Numbered from the stretch's first letter, positions 51,731-61,124 are shown. The stretch: DNA of 64,000 nucleotides from Aldehydirespirator sp965220645 (GCA_965220645.1 OZ244836.1:3410001-3474000), one strand, 5' to 3'. Translations and numbers: made by a program. The notes: a model not told the origin generated them from the sequence alone.

Positions 51731-52501
51731 TCACTTCGGAGGCAGGCGGATGCCGGCGTCGACCCTGATGGTCTCGCCGTTCATGTAGTCGTTGGTGAGC
51801 AGCTCCATCACCATCGAGGCCAGCTCGTCGGCGGTGCCCAAACGCTTGGGGAACAGCACCCCCTCGGCCAGGCGGGCCTTGAACTCCTCGGCCTGCTCCC
51901 CCGTTCCGTAGATGGGCGTGTTGATCAGCCCGGGCGCGATGGTGTTGATCCGCACTCCCAGCGGCACCAGGTCCCTCGCGATCGGCAGGGTCATGCCCAC
52001 CACCCCGCCCTTGGAGGCCGAGTAGGCGTTCTGGCCGGTCTGGCCGTCGAAGGCCGCGACCGACGCCATGTTCACGATCGCGCCCCGCTGGCCGTCGGCG
52101 TCCACCGGCTCGGTACGGGCCATGGCCGCGGCGGCCAGCCGGATGCAGTTGAACGTGCCGATCAGGTTGGTGTCCACCACCCGCTCGAACCGCTCCAGCG
52201 GCATCGGCTCGCCATCGCGGTCCACCGTGCGCACCGCGGTGGAGATCCCGGCCGAGTTGACCAGAACCCGCAGCGGGCCCAGCTCGCCGGCCGCCTCGAC
52301 CGCGGCCTGCACCGGCACCTCCTCGGCCACGTCGCCCTCCACGAACACCCCGCCGACCTCCCGGGCCGCCTCCGCTCCCTTGGCCGCCTGGATGTCGATG
52401 ATCACGCAGTGCGCGCCCCTCCCGGCCAGCCGGTTGGCGCACGCCCGCCCGATCCCCGAAGCGCCGCCGGTGACGATGGCCGCAGCCGCTGCCAGTTCCA
52501 T
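51731..52501 (-). CDS. SDR-family dehydrogenase (3-hydroxyacyl-CoA dehydrogenase type 2-like)
   Basis: 256 residues of the classical short-chain dehydrogenase/reductase family. Cofactor motif VTGGASGIGRACANRLAGRG, acidic residue in CVIIDIQAAKG (favouring NAD+), NSAG motif (LVNSAGIS), catalytic Ser in VNMASVAAFDG, and Tyr/Lys in NAYSASKGGVVGM. The order and the INTIAPGLINTPIYGTG segment are similar to human HSD17B10 and bacterial 3-hydroxyacyl-CoA dehydrogenases. It oxidises a hydroxyacyl or other secondary alcohol. Follows the APC permease on the same strand after about 225 bp that contain a long palindrome, so probably has its own transcript. Confidence 0.88.
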   Translation of the reverse strand: MELAAAAAIVTGGASGIGRACANRLAGRGAHCVIIDIQAAKGAEAAREVGGVFVEGDVAEEVPVQAAVEAAGELGPLRVLVNSAGISTAVRTVDRDGEPMPLERFERVVDTNLIGTFNCIRLAAAAMARTEPVDADGQRGAIVNMASVAAFDGQTGQNAYSASKGGVVGMTLPIARDLVPLGVRINTIAPGLINTPIYGTGEQAEEFKARLAEGVLFPKRLGTADELASMVMELLTNDYMNGETIRVDAGIRLPPK

Positions 52502-52598
52502 GTCGGTACTCCTTGGTCGGACCCGGCCAACCTGCTCAACCTAGAGGCGGAGCGGACAACCCGCAGGGCTCATCTAACCGAGGACACTCCTGAGCCGG

Positions 52599-52647
52599 CA
52601 TATTGACGTAGTTGTCCACATCACAGGGGGACAACTACGTCAATATG
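52599..52647. repeat. Long palindrome, copy 2 (TTGACGTAGTTGT family)
   Basis: CATATTGACGTAGTTGTCC (52599-52617) pairs perfectly with its complement at 52629-52647, giving a 19-bp stem with an 11-base loop. Compared with the element at 5445, T in one arm is G and the opposite A is C, so the stem is kept. It lies between the permease stop and the SDR start. Confidence 0.92.
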
Positions 52648-52727
52648 GAGCCACCCGCACCGCGAGACGCTCACCTCCCCTCCTGTGCCCACCGAGTCCG
52701 AGCCGAAGGCCCGACGGCCCGAGGCCC

Positions 52728-54818
52728 TCAGTCGGCGAGCACCCTGGCCACGTCGTCCATGTCGGGGAGGCTGTTGGGCGGGCCGAGCACGGTGATCTGG
52801 TCGTCGGCCTCCAGCACCAGGTCGGCCTCGGCCCGCAGCACCCGGCCCTCGCGGCTGACCGCCTCCAGGAAGAATCCCCGGTCGATGGTGAGCGCCCCCA
52901 CCCTCCGACCGATCAGCGCCGATGTCGACAGCTCCGGCAGCAGCGGATACTGGCCGATCGACAGGTCCGGCAGCAGAGCCTCCTTAACCTCGGCCTCGAA
53001 GGCGGCCTCGGCCACCGCCTCGGCCCGGTCCGAGTGCAGGTAGGCGGCCAGCTCACCGGCCAGGCGCAGCACCCGGCCCGGCTCGGTGCTGCACCCGGCC
53101 AGGAAGAACAGCGCCTTGACCCGCTCGTCGTGGCCGCCCCAGGCCGCGGGTATCCGGATGCCGCCCGCGGCCCGCACGATCACCAGATAGTCGTCGTCGG
53201 TGTCGAGGAAGGCCATCGGGGTGGCGGTGGGATGGAACTCCGAGGGCTGGATCCACAGCGAGCCCGACTCCAGGAACCGGTCGGTCACCGTGGCCACGTC
53301 CACCTTCGTTTGGGTCGACAGCACCTCCGACGCCCGCAGCGCAGCCTCGTTGATGTCGGTGCCCTCGGGGATGCTCACCACTGCGGCCCGGGCGATCAGC
53401 CCCGGGTACTCGTCGGCGGCGCGCAGACCGTGGCTCTGCGCCGCGGCGCTCAGTTCGCGGTCCAGACCCCGGTCCACCAGCCGGCCCCAGCGCTCGAACA
53501 CGTGGTAGATGGCCCCGCCGTGCATCGAGCGGGTGCGGCCATAGAACACGTACCACACCACCGCCACCCCCATCGACGCCCCGGTGAGCGCTAGCGCCAG
53601 AGGACCGAGCTCAGAGATCAGGTACACGTTGACGGCGACCGCCACGAGCTGCAAGTACGGGAACAGCGGAGCGGTGAACCCGGGCGCGTAGGAGGCGATC
53701 CGCGACGCCCGCAGAACGATCACCGCCGCATTCACCAGCGCGAGGGTCAACAGCACGAACGCGCTGGCCATCTTGGCGATGGCGGCCACGTCGAGGGCCA
53801 ACACCACAGCCGCCATGGCCGCGCCGGTGACCATGACCCCCCACACCGGTGTGTTGAACCGGCTCAACCGCCCGAACCGCTGGGTCAGGAGGCGGTCGCG
53901 GCTCATGGCCAGCGGGTAGCGGGCCGCCGCGAGGATGCCCGCATTGGCCGCCGACGAGAACGCGGCCAGGGCAGCCAGCGCCACCAGCGCCGCTCCCAAC
54001 TCCGGCATCACGCCCTCGGCCGCGGTGAAGATGGGAGCAAGGTCTTCGTGAAGCTCCTGAGCCGGTACCACTGCTACGGCCACGAGCACGCCGAGCGTGT
54101 ACAGCGCCGTGCCAACCAGCAACGACAGACCCATGCCCAGCGGGATGTTCCGCGACGGGTCCCTGATCTCCTCGGCCGCGCTGGCCACGTTCGTCAATCC
54201 GCCGTAGGACACGAAGACGAGCCCGATGACGCTGACCAGCCCTGCGGTGCCGTCGGCGAAGAACGGCTCGAGCGTGCCGTCGCCCCCGCCCACGTAGGGC
54301 AGCCCGGAGCCGAGGTACCAGCCCATCACCGCCAGCACGAATCCGACCAGCAGGATCTGCAGGCCTGCGCTCACCTTCGACCCGATGAGGTTCACGATCG
54401 TGAACCCGGCGATCAGGACCACAGCCAGCGGCTTGGCCGGCACATCGAAGGCGATGTTGAGGTAGGCGCTCATGCCGACTAGCGCGAAAGCGTCCTTGAG
54501 CACCAGCGACAGCCACGTGGCCATGCCCGACACCGTGCCCACCGCCGGCCCGAAGGCCCGCACCAGGAAGTAGTAGGCGCCCCCGGCTCGGGGCATGGCG
54601 GTGGACAGCTCGGCCACGCTCAGCATGGCCGGCACGGCCACCACGCCAGCCAGGGCGTAGGCCAGCACGGCGCTGGGGCCGGCCTCGGCCGCGGCCAGGC
54701 CGGGCAGCAGGAACAGGCCGGAGCTGAGCATGGCGCCGGTGCTCAGCACGAATACATGGCGTAGCCCCAGCGAGCGGGCCAGCCCGCTGCCGGGCCCGCT
54801 CGCGCCGCGGTCGCTCAC
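52728..54818 (-). CDS. APC-family amino-acid permease with C-terminal USP-like and TrkA-C-like domains
   Basis: 696 residues. Residues about 20-440 form a 12-helix amino acid/polyamine/organocation permease (LSTGAMLSSGLFLLPGLAAA contains the G-S-G-x-x-L-x-P substrate-site motif; ELSTAMPRAGGAYYFLVRAF is also typical). After it comes a soluble part (from GLRAADEYPGLIARAAVVSI, with a universal-stress-like fold around residues 480-600) and a terminal RCK/TrkA-C-like domain (VGALTIDRGFFLEAVSREGR, then EADDQITVLGPPNSLPDMDD). This three-part design suggests that transport is controlled by nucleotide or ligand binding. Start is a GTG; the region upstream holds a five-fold repeat array. Confidence 0.85.
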   Translation of the reverse strand: MSDRGASGPGSGLARSLGLRHVFVLSTGAMLSSGLFLLPGLAAAEAGPSAVLAYALAGVVAVPAMLSVAELSTAMPRAGGAYYFLVRAFGPAVGTVSGMATWLSLVLKDAFALVGMSAYLNIAFDVPAKPLAVVLIAGFTIVNLIGSKVSAGLQILLVGFVLAVMGWYLGSGLPYVGGGDGTLEPFFADGTAGLVSVIGLVFVSYGGLTNVASAAEEIRDPSRNIPLGMGLSLLVGTALYTLGVLVAVAVVPAQELHEDLAPIFTAAEGVMPELGAALVALAALAAFSSAANAGILAAARYPLAMSRDRLLTQRFGRLSRFNTPVWGVMVTGAAMAAVVLALDVAAIAKMASAFVLLTLALVNAAVIVLRASRIASYAPGFTAPLFPYLQLVAVAVNVYLISELGPLALALTGASMGVAVVWYVFYGRTRSMHGGAIYHVFERWGRLVDRGLDRELSAAAQSHGLRAADEYPGLIARAAVVSIPEGTDINEAALRASEVLSTQTKVDVATVTDRFLESGSLWIQPSEFHPTATPMAFLDTDDDYLVIVRAAGGIRIPAAWGGHDERVKALFFLAGCSTEPGRVLRLAGELAAYLHSDRAEAVAEAAFEAEVKEALLPDLSIGQYPLLPELSTSALIGRRVGALTIDRGFFLEAVSREGRVLRAEADLVLEADDQITVLGPPNSLPDMDDVARVLAD

Positions 54819-54864
54819 GTACCGCTCGCTCGCCGGGCCATTCCCAAACCTAACCCGGCCCGCG

Positions 54865-54965
54865 GTCCACGCTCAACACTCCCGCGGTCCACGCTCAACA
54901 CACCGGCCGTCCACGCTCAACACCGGCGGTCCACGCTCAACACTCCCGCGGTCCACGCTCAACAC
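54865..54965. promoter_or_regulatory. Five direct repeats GTCCACGCTCAACAC at 20-22 bp
   Basis: Exact 15-mers begin at 54865, 54887, 54909, 54929 and 54951. The 20-22-bp period is about two turns of DNA, so all copies face the same side. They lie between the divergent starts of the APC permease and the glutamate-synthase-like gene. This arrangement fits an array of regulator sites, though simple tandem slippage cannot be excluded. Confidence 0.7.
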
Positions 54966-55000
54966 ACCGGCTGCGGGATCGGCGCGGCTACCGTTCGGGC

Positions 55001-56518
55001 ATGAACTGGTGGCTGTGGGTGCTGGCCTCCGTTGGCGCCGTGCTGGTGATCACGACCGTCCACGATGTCGTCCAGAAGCGCCACGCCATCCTCCGGAACT
55101 TCCCGATAATCGGCCATCTGCGCTACCTGCTGGAGTCGTTCGGCCCGGAGCTGCGCCAGTACATCGTCAGCGACAACGACGAGGAACGGCCGTTCAACCG
55201 CAACCAGCGCCGCTGGGTCTACGCCATATCCAAGCGGGAGAACCCGTACTTCGGGTTCGGCTCCGACAACCGGCTCGACGCGGACGGCCACGTGTTCTTC
55301 CGGCACTCGGCGTTCCCGTTCAGTGCCCACGCCCCCGAGGGCGAACTGCGGGCCGCCAAGGTGCTCGGCGCCTGGCGCGACCGGCCGGGCGCGTTCCGGC
55401 CCGAGTCGGTGGTGAACATCTCCGGCATGTCCTACGGCTCGCTGTCGGGACCGGCCGTGGAGGCTCTCAGCCGGGGCTCGGCCCTCGCCGGATGCCTGCA
55501 CAACACCGGCGAGGGCGGCATCAGCATCCACCACCGCCACGGCGCCGACCTGGTGTTCCAGCTGGGGACGGGCTACTTCGGAGCCCGGGACGCCAACGGG
55601 CGCTTCTGCATGGACACCTTCCTGGCCAGTTTCCACACCGCCCCCGTGAAGGCGGTCGAGCTGAAGCTGAGCCAGGGGGCCAAGCCGGGCCTGGGCGGGG
55701 TGCTTCCCGCCGCCAAGGTCACGTCGGAGATCGCCGAGGCCCGGGGCGTGCCGGTGGGTGTGACCGTTCGAAGCCCCAACCACCACCCCGAGTTCGACGA
55801 CGTGTCCGGCCTCGTCGACTTCGTTGAGCGGATCGCCGATGCGTCCGGGGTCCCGGTGGGGATCAAGTCGGCGGTCGGCGACCGGCGCTTCTGGATCGAG
55901 CTGGCGTACGAGATGGCCGACACCGGCCGCGGGCCCGACTTCATCACCGTCGACGGAGGAGAGGGCGGCACCGGCGCCGGGCCGCTGACGTTCACCGACC
56001 ACGTATCGCTGCCCTTCCGGGTCGGCTTCGCCGAGGTCTACCAGGCGTTCGCGGAGACCGACCTGCATGAGGCCGTGGTGTTTGTGGGTTCGGGCAAGCT
56101 CGGCTTGGCGCCCGACGCCATGGTGGCCATGGCCATGGGGGTCGACCTGATCAATGTCGGGCGCGAGGCCATGATGGCGGTTGGTTGCATCCAGGCCCAG
56201 CGCTGCCACAGCGGGCGCTGCCCAACGGGTGTCGCCACCCAGAGCAAGTGGCTCACCCGGGGTCTCGACCCGACCGGCAAGGCGGTGCGGGTGGCGAACT
56301 ATGTGGCCGGGCTGCGGCAGGAGTTGAGGATGCTGGCCGAAGCGATGGGCGAGGAGCATCCGTCGCTGGTGGACCCGGCCGCGGTGGAGATCCGGCGCGG
56401 GGAGTTGCTGCCCATACTCGACGCCGTCGGCTACTCCGAAGAGGCGAAGGAGGCCCGCATCGCCCTGGGCGACGTGGCCAGAGAGGCCCGCATCTTCGCA
56501 GGCTCGGCCGGCGCCTGA
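55001..56518 (+). CDS. FMN-binding glutamate-synthase-like protein (GltS alpha C-domain)
   Basis: 505 residues. An N-terminal membrane helix (WLWVLASVGAVLVITTVHDV) is followed by the FMN/Fe-S domain of the glutamate synthase large subunit: NISGMSYGSLSGPAVEALSR, HNTGEGGISIHHRHG, AKPGLGGVLPAAKVTSEIAE, FITVDGGEGGTGAGPL and a Cys cluster (CIQAQRCHSGRCPTGVATQ) for the 3Fe-4S centre. The amidotransferase domain of full GltB is absent, so it is not a glutamine-dependent synthase by itself. Proteins like this form the GltB2-like membrane-bound family whose reaction is unsettled. It is convergent with the UPF0182 gene, one base apart. Confidence 0.9.
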   Translation: MNWWLWVLASVGAVLVITTVHDVVQKRHAILRNFPIIGHLRYLLESFGPELRQYIVSDNDEERPFNRNQRRWVYAISKRENPYFGFGSDNRLDADGHVFFRHSAFPFSAHAPEGELRAAKVLGAWRDRPGAFRPESVVNISGMSYGSLSGPAVEALSRGSALAGCLHNTGEGGISIHHRHGADLVFQLGTGYFGARDANGRFCMDTFLASFHTAPVKAVELKLSQGAKPGLGGVLPAAKVTSEIAEARGVPVGVTVRSPNHHPEFDDVSGLVDFVERIADASGVPVGIKSAVGDRRFWIELAYEMADTGRGPDFITVDGGEGGTGAGPLTFTDHVSLPFRVGFAEVYQAFAETDLHEAVVFVGSGKLGLAPDAMVAMAMGVDLINVGREAMMAVGCIQAQRCHSGRCPTGVATQSKWLTRGLDPTGKAVRVANYVAGLRQELRMLAEAMGEEHPSLVDPAAVEIRRGELLPILDAVGYSEEAKEARIALGDVAREARIFAGSAGA

Positions 56519-56519
56519 G

Positions 56520-59435
56520 CTAGTTCTCGAGCTCCTGGAGCAGGCGTTCCAGGATCTCGTCCTGGCGGCGGCGCAGCTCGGCCAACTCGTCGATCAGCTG
56601 CTGGGTCTGCACGGGGGTCAGCTCGCCGACCTCGACCTCGGGCGTCTCGACGAGTGTCACGGATGGCTCCTCGCCGTCGTCGGGCTGCTCCACCGGGTCC
56701 TCCACCGGCGGGGCGTCGCCCTCGGTCGCCACCGGGGGCAGCGCTACCCCGCTGAAGTCGGCGCCCGGGTACAACTCGTCGAGGGCCGCACCCAGCGTCT
56801 TGCCCAGCGCGGTGCGGTTGCCCACCGAGGTGATCACCCCGGCCAGCAGCGGGATCTGGGTCCCCTGAGCCCGCACGTACATGGGGCGCACGTACAGCAA
56901 CGAGTCGGCGACGGGCAGCAGGAGCATGTCGCCGAAGTCCACCTGCGAGCCCTGGTCGTTGAGCAGCGTCAGCTCACGGCTGATGGCGGGGTTGGTGGAG
57001 ATGTTGGACGCCACGATGGCCGGTCCCGGCGCCAGCAGGTTCGACATCTCATAGGACACCAGGCGCGACGTCCCGTCGGAGCGCGTCTCGCCCACCATGA
57101 AGGCGGTCAGCTCCTTGCGGCTGTCGTCGTCGGAGACCGGCACGAACGAGCGCATCGCCACGAACGACGCCTCCTCCTCACCGGGCAGTTGGACCAGCGA
57201 GTAGTAGGCCGGAACCCGCCGCTCCCGCCGGGTCAGCAGGCCCCGATCCCCCACCACGGCCTCGGCTATTCCCCCGGCCTGCACGCTGCGGCCCGGATCC
57301 TGGGCCACCGCCCAACGCTCGGTGCCGATGATCAGCGCTTCGGGGTCCTGCACCTGGTACGACGCCCACATGTTGGTCTGCACGGTGAACAGGTCGGTCG
57401 GGAAGCGCAGGTGGGAGCGCAGGCCGTCGGGCATCTCGGAGAAGTCGGTGAACAGGTCGGGGAAGGCCCCCTGCCACGCGGCCACGATCGGGTCCTGCAC
57501 CGGCATTACGTACAGCGTCAGGTCGCCGTCGTAGGAGTCGACGACGACCTTGACCGAGTTGCGTATGTAGTTGGCACCGGTGTCGGCCAGCTCGGCGCCG
57601 ACGGCCAGGCCGCTGGTGTCGGCGCCCTGGGAGTAGGGGTAGCGGTCGGTGGTGGTGTAGGCGTCGAGCACGTAGTGGATGCGACCGTCGAACACCACCG
57701 GGTAGGCGTCGGAGTCGAACTCCAGGAACGGGGCGACGCTCTTCACCCGGTCCTGGGCGTCGCGGATGTAGATGATGCTGGTGTCGCTGTCCACGAAGTT
57801 GGAGATCAGCGGGTCGAGTTGCCCGAAGCGCAGCGCGAAGGCGACCTGGCGCAGGAACGACCCCATGCTGACGCCGCCGTCGCCGTCGTAGCGGAAGCTC
57901 TCCTCCCGGCCCTGGCCGTCCACGTAGTCGACCTCGTCGCGGGTGGCGCCCACCAGCGCGTAGCCGTCGAGGTTCTCGCCGACGTAGATCTGGGGCTCGT
58001 CGAGCTGCACCCCGATGGCCGGGTCGATCTCGACGGGCAGGCCGCCTGCAATGAACACCGGGCTGCCCCGCACGTCGGTGACATTGGCCCGGGCGATGGC
58101 CACCCCGTAGCCGTGGGTGATGGCCACATGCTGGCGCTCCCATGACCCCAGCTCGCTCAGGTTGAGCTCGCGGGCGGCCAGCACCACCTGGGTCAGCTCG
58201 CCGTCCACTTGGTAGCGATCGACGTCGAGCACGGGAGAGAAGCGGTAGAAGTCCCGCTCGCCCTGGTCCTTCTCGAAGGTGTCGGTGAGGGTGATCGGGT
58301 CGAGGATCCGGGTGTTGCGGACCGTCTGGGCCGCGGCCCTCAGCTGGGCGGGGGTGGGGTTCTCCTTGTAGTCGAACACCTCGAGGGCCACATCTTCGTC
58401 GGGCACCAGCGAGTAGGCGGTCCGGGTGGCGGCGATGTTGTGGTCGGTGTAGACGGACTCGCGGGCGGTGGTGTTGGGGTCGACCTGGAACCGCTGCACG
58501 AACGCGGGGTACATGTTGCCCATCGCGAGGGCCGTGAAGGCCCACAGGCCCACGGCCAGCGCCGGCAGCACCCAGCCCCGCCGGCGCAGGTTGACCACCA
58601 GCAGCACCACCGCGAACAGCGAGATCAGCAGCAGCAGGTTGAGGGCGGGCAGCTTGGCCTTGATGTCGGTGTACAACGCGCCGTCGACCACTCCCCGGCT
58701 CGACACGGTCAACTCGTAGCGGGACAGCCAGTAGTCGGCCGCCTTCACCAAAGCCAGCCCGGCCAGGATCGCCGACAGGTGCACCTTCACCGATGGCAGC
58801 ACCCGCGGCGTGCCCTGGGGCACCTGGACCCTGATGCCGCCGTTGATGTAGTGGGCGATGCCGATCACGAGGAGGGTGATCATGAAGGCGGCGAAGCCCC
58901 AGTTCACGAGGAACGTCAGGAACGGGAGCCGGAACACGTAGAAGCCGATGTCGGTGTCGAACAGCGGATCGGTCACGCCGAAGTTCTTGCGGTTGACGAA
59001 GAGCAGCCACTCCTCCCACTGGTTCGACACCCCGGACGCGGCCAGCAGCGAGAACACCACCGAGACGGCCAGGCGAACGAGCCGCTTGCGGCCCCCCATC
59101 AAGTCATGGAACCGGCTGAGCATCTCCTCCTCGGGGCCGGGCGGGCGGACTTCGGGCGCCAGCCGGTCGACTATGAGCAGGTTGATCCATATCAGGATGA
59201 AGAAGGCGACCGCGAAGATTGCGAACAGGGCGATCTTGGCCAGCAGCACACGCCCCCACACGTCGGTGCGACCCAGCGAGTCGAACCACAGGTAGTCGGT
59301 GTAGAAGCGGGCGATGCCGCGCAGCGACAGCATCAGGACCAGCAGCCCGCCGGCTACCAGAATCGCAACGAAGCGAGCTTTTCTAGAGCCGAAGCGTGAT
59401 CGGCCGCCGGAGGGAGGGGTAGAGATGGTGCGCAC
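56520..59435 (-). CDS. UPF0182-family large membrane protein
   Basis: 971 residues. Seven or so membrane helices in the first third (FVAILVAGGLLVLMLSLRGI, ALFAIFAVAFFILIWINLLI, FLVNWGFAAFMITLLVIGIA and so on) are followed by a large extracellular region (for example TAYSLVPDEDVALEVFDYKE, WERQHVAITHGYGVAIARAN) and an acidic end with a predicted coiled coil (LAELRRRQDEILERLLQELE). This is the layout of UPF0182 (DUF490-like membrane proteins) of actinobacteria and cyanobacteria, with no established function. Just upstream on the same strand, six bases away, is the DivIVA-like gene. Confidence 0.93.
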   Translation of the reverse strand: MRTISTPPSGGRSRFGSRKARFVAILVAGGLLVLMLSLRGIARFYTDYLWFDSLGRTDVWGRVLLAKIALFAIFAVAFFILIWINLLIVDRLAPEVRPPGPEEEMLSRFHDLMGGRKRLVRLAVSVVFSLLAASGVSNQWEEWLLFVNRKNFGVTDPLFDTDIGFYVFRLPFLTFLVNWGFAAFMITLLVIGIAHYINGGIRVQVPQGTPRVLPSVKVHLSAILAGLALVKAADYWLSRYELTVSSRGVVDGALYTDIKAKLPALNLLLLISLFAVVLLVVNLRRRGWVLPALAVGLWAFTALAMGNMYPAFVQRFQVDPNTTARESVYTDHNIAATRTAYSLVPDEDVALEVFDYKENPTPAQLRAAAQTVRNTRILDPITLTDTFEKDQGERDFYRFSPVLDVDRYQVDGELTQVVLAARELNLSELGSWERQHVAITHGYGVAIARANVTDVRGSPVFIAGGLPVEIDPAIGVQLDEPQIYVGENLDGYALVGATRDEVDYVDGQGREESFRYDGDGGVSMGSFLRQVAFALRFGQLDPLISNFVDSDTSIIYIRDAQDRVKSVAPFLEFDSDAYPVVFDGRIHYVLDAYTTTDRYPYSQGADTSGLAVGAELADTGANYIRNSVKVVVDSYDGDLTLYVMPVQDPIVAAWQGAFPDLFTDFSEMPDGLRSHLRFPTDLFTVQTNMWASYQVQDPEALIIGTERWAVAQDPGRSVQAGGIAEAVVGDRGLLTRRERRVPAYYSLVQLPGEEEASFVAMRSFVPVSDDDSRKELTAFMVGETRSDGTSRLVSYEMSNLLAPGPAIVASNISTNPAISRELTLLNDQGSQVDFGDMLLLPVADSLLYVRPMYVRAQGTQIPLLAGVITSVGNRTALGKTLGAALDELYPGADFSGVALPPVATEGDAPPVEDPVEQPDDGEEPSVTLVETPEVEVGELTPVQTQQLIDELAELRRRQDEILERLLQELEN

Positions 59436-59441
59436 TGACGG

Positions 59442-61124
59442 TCACGTTATCGGCTCCAGCCAGCCAGCAGAGAAGGCGGCTTCGGCTGCGGAGTCGGCCC
59501 GGCCCGATCGGGACTCCCGGTAGATCGATCGGACGGCGCTGCTGAGCTCGTCCGGATCGTCGGTTTGGTCCAACAAGTCACCGAGGCGGGCCCGGACCGG
59601 CTCGACCAGAATCGACACGATGGCGCCGCCGGCCGCTGCGAGGTCGATGTCGTCGATGCTCACATCAATGTCGGACGCGAAGTCCTGCATCGGCACCCGC
59701 GCGGCGCGGGTGTAGGACTTGGTGTCGCCGGTGATCGCGGAGCGCAATGACCGGGCACCGTTGCGGCGTATGGCGTCAAGCAGGTCGCCCTGCTCGTCCA
59801 CGACCAGCCGCTTGAGCCTGCGGGCGATCCCACCCACAGCGACGGCCCGAGCCGCGCTGACGAGATCGTCGGGATCAGCCGGCTCGGCGGCAGCCTCCGG
59901 TATGTGGGCGAACTCGTCGGCGAGCTCGTCGGGCTCGTCGGCGAACTCTTCGACGGCTTCGTCGGGCTCGTCGGCGAACTCTTCGACGGCTTCGTCGGGC
60001 GCAGTGACCGTTCCAGTCATGTCGGGTGGGGTCGCGCCATCATCGGTAGTGGCCGGCTCAGCCGGCGGGGGCTCGGACGCCCCGCCGACGGGCTGCGCGG
60101 TGATCGAGCGCAGTCGGGCGAAGATGGCCTCGGCGTCCGATGCCGGCGGGGCTTCGGCGTCGAGCTCGGTGGCGTCGGAGCCGGCGGACGCAGCATCGTC
60201 GGAAGCACCGATCGCCTGATCTTCCAGAAGGTCGGGGCGGGCGTCGTACTCAGCGTCGGCTTCGGCCTCGACATCGTAGAGCCGCACCTCGGCGTCGGCC
60301 TTCCCGGCCTCGCCCCGGGGCTCGGACTGTTCGAGCGTTGCGTCGGATGCCGTGCCGGTGTCGGGGGCCTCGCCGGTGTCAAAGGCTGCCTCATCGGTGC
60401 CAGAGGCCTCGCCGGTGCCAGAGGCCTCGTCGGTGTCAGGGGCTGCTTCGTCGGGCCCAGCATCGAGAGGCACCCCCGCCAGGCGCGCCGTGGCGATCTC
60501 GGCCTCGATCTCGGGTACGGTGGACGCCGGCTGAGCCGCGACGCGCAGTCCTGCCTGCTCGGCCTGGACCAATTCCTCGATCCAGCCGTCCAACCCCTGG
60601 CGGAAGATGCCGAGCGCCTCCAGGAGGCGGTCGCGCATGACTCGGAGCTGCTCCACCTCGACCCGGTGCTCGTGGCGCTTGCCGGCCAGGTCGGCCAGGA
60701 TCCGCTCCCTGACGTTGCGAGCCTCCGCCACGATGCTCCTGCCCTGCTCGCGGCCCTGCTCGGCGATGGCGACTGCGGCCACCTCGGCCTCGCCCACGAT
60801 CCGGGTGTGCTCGGCCTCGGCGCGCTCGATTCTCACTTGGGCCGCGTCGCTGGCCGAATGCAGCACGCGAGCTGCCTCATCACCCAGAGCCTCCGCCACC
60901 CGGCGCGACTCGAGCGTCCCCGGAGGGGTGCCCTCCAACTCCTCTATCCGGTTCGACAGCGAGCCGACCAGAGTGTTCAGCCGGCGGATCTCCTCGGCGG
61001 CGCCGCGCAGCCGGGTGCGGACGGACTCGGGCTCGTAGCCGCGCCGTACCGTGGCGAAGTCGTTCTCCTCCACCGCTTCAGGGGCCAACCCGATTCCGGG
61101 GTCGGATCCGTCGCCGTGTTCCAT
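59442..61124 (-). CDS. DivIVA-like coiled-coil protein with acidic repeat region
   Basis: 560 residues with GGAGG before the ATG. The N-terminal DivIVA-like region (EENDFATVRRGYEPESVRTR) leads into a long coiled coil (residues about 35-180: AAEEIRRLNTLVGSLSNRIE, RHEHRVEVEQLRVMRDRLLE). The middle is a low-complexity Ala/Asp/Glu/Pro section with internal repeats (GTGEASGTDEAAFDTGE and DEAVEEFADEP three times). The C-terminal 130 residues (AAGGAIVSILVEPVRARLGD, LLDQTDDPDELSSAVRSIYR) are probably structured. DivIVA proteins mark curved membranes and poles and organise cell-wall growth. The repeat section could be length-variable. Probably in an operon with the UPF0182 gene. Confidence 0.78.
   Translation of the reverse strand: MEHGDGSDPGIGLAPEAVEENDFATVRRGYEPESVRTRLRGAAEEIRRLNTLVGSLSNRIEELEGTPPGTLESRRVAEALGDEAARVLHSASDAAQVRIERAEAEHTRIVGEAEVAAVAIAEQGREQGRSIVAEARNVRERILADLAGKRHEHRVEVEQLRVMRDRLLEALGIFRQGLDGWIEELVQAEQAGLRVAAQPASTVPEIEAEIATARLAGVPLDAGPDEAAPDTDEASGTGEASGTDEAAFDTGEAPDTGTASDATLEQSEPRGEAGKADAEVRLYDVEAEADAEYDARPDLLEDQAIGASDDAASAGSDATELDAEAPPASDAEAIFARLRSITAQPVGGASEPPPAEPATTDDGATPPDMTGTVTAPDEAVEEFADEPDEAVEEFADEPDELADEFAHIPEAAAEPADPDDLVSAARAVAVGGIARRLKRLVVDEQGDLLDAIRRNGARSLRSAITGDTKSYTRAARVPMQDFASDIDVSIDDIDLAAAGGAIVSILVEPVRARLGDLLDQTDDPDELSSAVRSIYRESRSGRADSAAEAAFSAGWLEPIT

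Noticed and set aside
54865..54965. CRISPR array
   Set aside because: Repeats are 15 bp with 5-7 bp between them, far too short for spacers, and no cas genes are present.
58209..59399. Plus-strand frame of 396 codons opposite the UPF0182 gene
   Set aside because: The translation is a His/Gln/Glu-rich shadow without a domain, while the opposite strand encodes a full UPF0182 protein.
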